From JACMNW01 sp031413495 (lineage in GTDB: Bacteria > Pseudomonadota > Alphaproteobacteria > Rhodobacterales > Rhodobacteraceae): a DNA stretch of 8,712 nt. Shown in pieces: positions 6,147-8,712 of this stretch. Positions within the stretch are counted from its first letter, which is position 1; each line of letters starts with the position of its first letter. The stretch covers positions 1 to 8,712 of the forward strand of contig JANOFE010000101.1 of the NCBI GenBank assembly GCA_031413495.1, written 5' to 3'. The translations under genes and the position numbers were made by a program. A model generated the notes under the pieces. The model made no database searches. It was not told the DNA's origin and saw only the letters and a program-made list of their open reading frames with translations.

Positions 6147-7718
6147 ATGACCCAACATGATCGCCTTCTCATCATCGACTTCGGCAGCCAAGTCACCCAG
6201 CTGATCGCGCGCCGCTTGCGCGAGCTGAACGTCTATTGCGAAATTCACCCGTTCAACAAAGTCACCGACGCATTCCTTGCTGACTTTGCCCCCAAAGCGG
6301 TGATCCTGTCGGGCGGGCCGTCCTCCGTCTTCGCCGATGGCGCACCAATGCCGCCACCATCGCTTTTCACCCTCGGCGTGCCGCTTCTGGGCATCTGCTA
6401 TGGCCAGCAAGTGATGATGCACTGCTTGGGTGGCAAAGTTGAACGCGGCCACGGCACCGCCGAATTCGGCCGCGCTTTCGTCACCCCAACCATGCTGACC
6501 CACCCCATCCTCGCAGGATGGTTCCCGCCAGAAGATGGCCCGCAGGCCCGCGAACAAGTCTGGATGAGCCACGGCGACCACGTCTCCGCCCTCGCCCCCG
6601 GTTTCAATGTCTACGGCACCTCGCCCAACGCACCCTTCGCAATCACCGCCGATCCCGCGCGTCATTTCTATGCCGTTCAATTCCACCCCGAAGTGCATCA
6701 CACCCCCAAGGGCGCGAAACTTTACGAAAACTTCGTGAAAATGGCTGGCTTCAAAGGTGATTGGACCATGGGGGCCTACCGTGCCGAGGCCATCGCCAAA
6801 ATCCGCGCACGGGTCGGCAAAGGCCGCGTCATCTGCGCCCTGTCAGGCGGTGTTGACAGCTCTGTCGCCGCCGTGTTGATCCATGAGGCGATTGGTGATC
6901 AGTTGACCTGCGTCTATGTCGATCACGGCCTCATGCGCCTGAACGAATCCGAACAAGTCGTGTCGATGTTCCGCGAACACTACAACCTACCGCTCATCCA
7001 TGCCGACGAATCCGATCTGTTCTTGGGCAAACTCAAAGGAATCTCCGACCCCGAAACCAAACGCAAAATCATTGGCGGTCTGTTCATCGAGGTGTTCGAA
7101 AAACACGCAAAAGCCATCGGCGGCGCGGAATTCCTGGCTCAAGGCACGCTTTACCCCGATGTGATCGAATCCGTCTCCTTCTCTGGCGGCCCAAGCGTCA
7201 CCATCAAATCGCATCACAATGTCGGCGGCCTGCCCGCACGCATGAACATGCAACTGGTCGAACCGCTGCGCGAGCTGTTCAAGGACGAAGTCCGCGCTTT
7301 GGGCCGCGAACTGGGGCTACCCGACAGCTTTATCGGCCGCCACCCCTTCCCCGGCCCCGGCCTCGCCATCCGCTGCCCGGGTGAGATTACCACCGAAAAA
7401 CTGGGTATCTTGCGCAAGGCCGATGCAGTTTACATCGACCAGATCCGAAAACACGGGCTTTACGATGAAATCTGGCAAGCCTTCGCCGCCATCCTGCCGA
7501 TGAAAACTGTCGGCGTCATGGGCGATCACCGCACATATGACTACGCCCTCGCCCTGCGCGCCGTCACATCTGTGGACGGCATGACCGCCGACACCTACCC
7601 CTTCACCCACGATTTCCTTGGCGAAACCATGACCCGCATCATCAACGAAGTGCCGGGCATCAACCGCGTGTTTTACGACATCACGTCAAAGCCGCCGGGC
7701 ACGATTGAACTCGAATGA
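6147..7718 (+). CDS. guaA: GMP synthase (glutamine-hydrolysing)
   Basis: The product is 523 residues, the normal length. It converts XMP, ATP and glutamine to GMP, the last step of guanine nucleotide synthesis, in the cytoplasm. The N-terminal class I glutamine amidotransferase domain (about 1-195) has Cys84 in LGICYGQQ and His180/Glu182 in VQFHPEVHH. The ATP-pyrophosphatase domain has the P-loop SGGVDSS at 233-239. The C-terminal dimerisation/XMP-binding domain shows GRHPFPGPGLAIR and ends TSKPPGTIELE. All key residues are present. The start is the ATG at 6147 (MTQHDRLLIIDFGSQ). A TTG at 6096 in the same frame is rejected because the added residues are unlike GuaA. There is no Shine-Dalgarno in the 20 bases before the ATG. 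The stop overlaps the start of the next gene. Confidence 0.97.
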   Translation: MTQHDRLLIIDFGSQVTQLIARRLRELNVYCEIHPFNKVTDAFLADFAPKAVILSGGPSSVFADGAPMPPPSLFTLGVPLLGICYGQQVMMHCLGGKVERGHGTAEFGRAFVTPTMLTHPILAGWFPPEDGPQAREQVWMSHGDHVSALAPGFNVYGTSPNAPFAITADPARHFYAVQFHPEVHHTPKGAKLYENFVKMAGFKGDWTMGAYRAEAIAKIRARVGKGRVICALSGGVDSSVAAVLIHEAIGDQLTCVYVDHGLMRLNESEQVVSMFREHYNLPLIHADESDLFLGKLKGISDPETKRKIIGGLFIEVFEKHAKAIGGAEFLAQGTLYPDVIESVSFSGGPSVTIKSHHNVGGLPARMNMQLVEPLRELFKDEVRALGRELGLPDSFIGRHPFPGPGLAIRCPGEITTEKLGILRKADAVYIDQIRKHGLYDEIWQAFAAILPMKTVGVMGDHRTYDYALALRAVTSVDGMTADTYPFTHDFLGETMTRIINEVPGINRVFYDITSKPPGTIELE

Positions 7719-7987
7719 TCATGCTTACCGGCACTTTGACCTGCCCGACGCCAGACGATCTTGAAATCGTCGAAACCTACTTGCCTGACCATATCCGCCT
7801 TAGCCGCGAAGAACCGGGTTGCCTGACCTTTACTGTCACCCAAACCGCCAACCCACTGATCTGGCAGCTTGACGAATCCTACGCCGATAAACCCGCGTTT
7901 GACGCACACCAGACCCGCAACCGCGCGTCGATCTGGTGGCAAATGTCTCAGGGCCTAGTCCGCGATTTCAAAATCACCGAAGCCTAA
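7715..7987 (+). CDS. Antibiotic biosynthesis monooxygenase (ABM) domain protein, putative quinol monooxygenase
   Basis: The product is a 90-residue protein with the ferredoxin-like ABM fold. The signature is spread over HIRLSREEPGCLTFTVTQ (about 26-43), the LDESYADKPAFDAHQ strand-helix (about 53-67) and a short C-terminal strand (VRDFKITEA). Family members act as dimeric cofactor-free monooxygenases on quinols or polyketides, or as haem-degrading relatives, but most small copies like this have no known substrate. The ATG at 7715 overlaps the guaA stop as ATGA, suggesting translational coupling. A second in-frame ATG at 7721 is possible and would remove two residues. It is probably co-transcribed with guaA, with no obvious functional link. 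Confidence 0.88.
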   Translation: MIMLTGTLTCPTPDDLEIVETYLPDHIRLSREEPGCLTFTVTQTANPLIWQLDESYADKPAFDAHQTRNRASIWWQMSQGLVRDFKITEA

Positions 7988-7993
7988 TCCAAC

Positions 7994-8025
7994 AAAAAAA
8001 GGGGCCACGGTTTCCCGCAGCCCCC
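7994..8025 (-). terminator. Intrinsic terminator of the TRAP solute-binding protein gene
   Basis: Read on the minus strand this is a 10-bp stem (GGGGCTGCGG / CCGTGGCCCC, with two G-U pairs) capped by a GAAA tetraloop and followed by T7. It lies 21 bases beyond the TRAP gene stop. On the plus strand the same positions give C-A mismatches instead of G-U pairs, and only CTTCTTT follows. It is therefore a strong minus-strand terminator and a poorer one for guaA and the ABM gene. Confidence 0.85.
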
Positions 8026-8045
8026 TTCTTTACCCAAAGATCAAA

Positions 8046-8711
8046 TCACCCCTTCGGGCGGTTTGAGATTTGGAAGGTGTCAAAAGTATACTCTGCCACC
8101 TGATTCCAAAGGTTTGCCTCGTTGCGGAACTTCTCCATATGCGCCCAGATGGTCGCAAAATCGGGGTTTGCAGCGGCGATCTCGGCGTAAAGCTTGTTCG
8201 CTGCGGCAAAGGCCGCTTCCATCACGTCCTTGGGATAGGGCCGCAACTGCGCGCCGCCAGCCACCAGACTGCGCAATGCCGCCGGGTTTTTCGCGTCATA
8301 CTTAGCCAGCATATCAACGTTGGCCATCGCAGCAGCCGTCTTTACGATCGACTGATATTCCGGCGGCAGACCGTTCCATTTCTCAAGGTTAATCATGAAC
8401 GACAGCGTCGGACCACCTTCCCAGAAACCGGGATAGTAATAATACGGCGCCACCTTGTTCAGGCCCAGCTTTTCGTCGTCGTAAGGGCCAACCCATTCCG
8501 CCGCATCAATCGTGCCACGCTCCAGCGATGGATAGATATCACCGCCCGGAATTTGCTGTGGCACCACACCCAGCGCCTCCATCACCTTGCCGCCCATGCC
8601 GCCGATGCGCATCTTCACCCCGGCGAGGTCAGCGACCGAGTTGATTTCCTTGCGCCACCAGCCACCCATTTGCGCGCCGGTGTTGCCGCCTGGAAACGCG
8701 ATCAGGTTTTG
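8046..8711 (-). CDS. TRAP transporter solute-binding protein, DctP/TakP-like (5' end outside window)
   Basis: The C-terminal 221 residues of a periplasmic TRAP solute-binding protein are present; full-length members have about 350-370. The segment begins NLIAFPGGNTGAQMGGWWRK at the window edge. It contains MRIGGMGGKVMEALGVVPQQ, GGDIYPSLERGTIDAAEWVG and APYYYYPGFWEGGPTLSFMI, the hallmark of the TakP-like or mannitol/chloroaromatic-type subgroup, with the ligand-binding arginine region and the EWVGPYDD strand. Such proteins capture organic acids, often 2-oxo or hydroxy acids, and hand them to a DctQM membrane pair, which is not in this window. The signal peptide lies beyond position 8712. An internal ATG at 8667-8669 is not the start because family sequence continues upstream of it. 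A strong terminator follows the stop. Confidence 0.92.
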   Translation of the reverse strand, partial: QNLIAFPGGNTGAQMGGWWRKEINSVADLAGVKMRIGGMGGKVMEALGVVPQQIPGGDIYPSLERGTIDAAEWVGPYDDEKLGLNKVAPYYYYPGFWEGGPTLSFMINLEKWNGLPPEYQSIVKTAAAMANVDMLAKYDAKNPAALRSLVAGGAQLRPYPKDVMEAAFAAANKLYAEIAAANPDFATIWAHMEKFRNEANLWNQVAEYTFDTFQISNRPKG

Positions 8712-8712
8712 C

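Noticed and set aside
6132..6701. Minus-strand open frame of 189 codons inside guaA
   Set aside because: It lies wholly within intact guaA and has no recognisable motif. It is an antisense shadow.
1..8712. tRNA/rRNA genes, CRISPR arrays, insertion sequences, phage genes, toxin-antitoxin or other defence systems
   Set aside because: I saw no spaced direct repeats, transposase motifs, terminal inverted repeats, cloverleaf sequence or defence-protein motifs anywhere in the window. No new multi-gene system is supported beyond the DUF6456/DUF6477 pair.

Overview
The window looks like chromosomal DNA of a marine-type alphaproteobacterium, most likely family Rhodobacteraceae (roseobacter group). 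The grounds are high G+C, a divergent DUF6456/DUF6477 gene pair of the kind I know from that family, a non-pyrrolysine MttB-family methyltransferase, a TRAP solute-binding protein, and the protein sequences themselves. No tRNA, rRNA, CRISPR array, insertion sequence or prophage gene was seen. Assignments rest on recognised motifs; no database search was run.

Layout. Positions 1 to about 140 encode an internal piece of PurH (AICAR transformylase domain). It breaks abruptly into a 5'-truncated catalase-peroxidase katG (about 141-1751, +), out of frame with the purH reading. A perfect hairpin (1800-1830) separates katG from a convergent helix-turn-helix/DUF6456 protein gene (1849-2970, -). Divergent from that gene is a small DUF6477 gene (3187-3477, +). 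The roughly 216-bp intergenic region between them carries a near-consensus CtrA-type box overlapping a -35 region, and a 10-bp imperfect direct repeat. A bidirectional terminator (3476-3517) lies between the DUF6477 gene and the convergent MttB-family methyltransferase gene (3533-5074, -).

Across a 200-bp divergent intergenic region follows a plus-strand run: an arylamine N-acetyltransferase (NAT) homologue (5275-6099), guaA (6147-7718) and a small antibiotic-biosynthesis-monooxygenase (ABM) domain protein (7715-7987). The ABM gene overlaps the guaA stop by 4 bases. A terminator (7994-8025) then faces the minus-strand 3' part of a TRAP transporter solute-binding protein gene (8046-8711), which runs off the window.

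How the genes work together. Only guaA (GMP synthesis) and, if intact elsewhere, purH (IMP synthesis) share a pathway. The other genes form small independent units: katG for peroxide defence, a lineage-specific regulatory pair, an MttB-family methyltransferase without a corrinoid-protein partner in view, and a TRAP uptake system. The two strongest oddities are the purH::katG junction, which is either a rearrangement or an assembly chimera, and the replacement of the catalytic cysteine of the NAT homologue by tryptophan.
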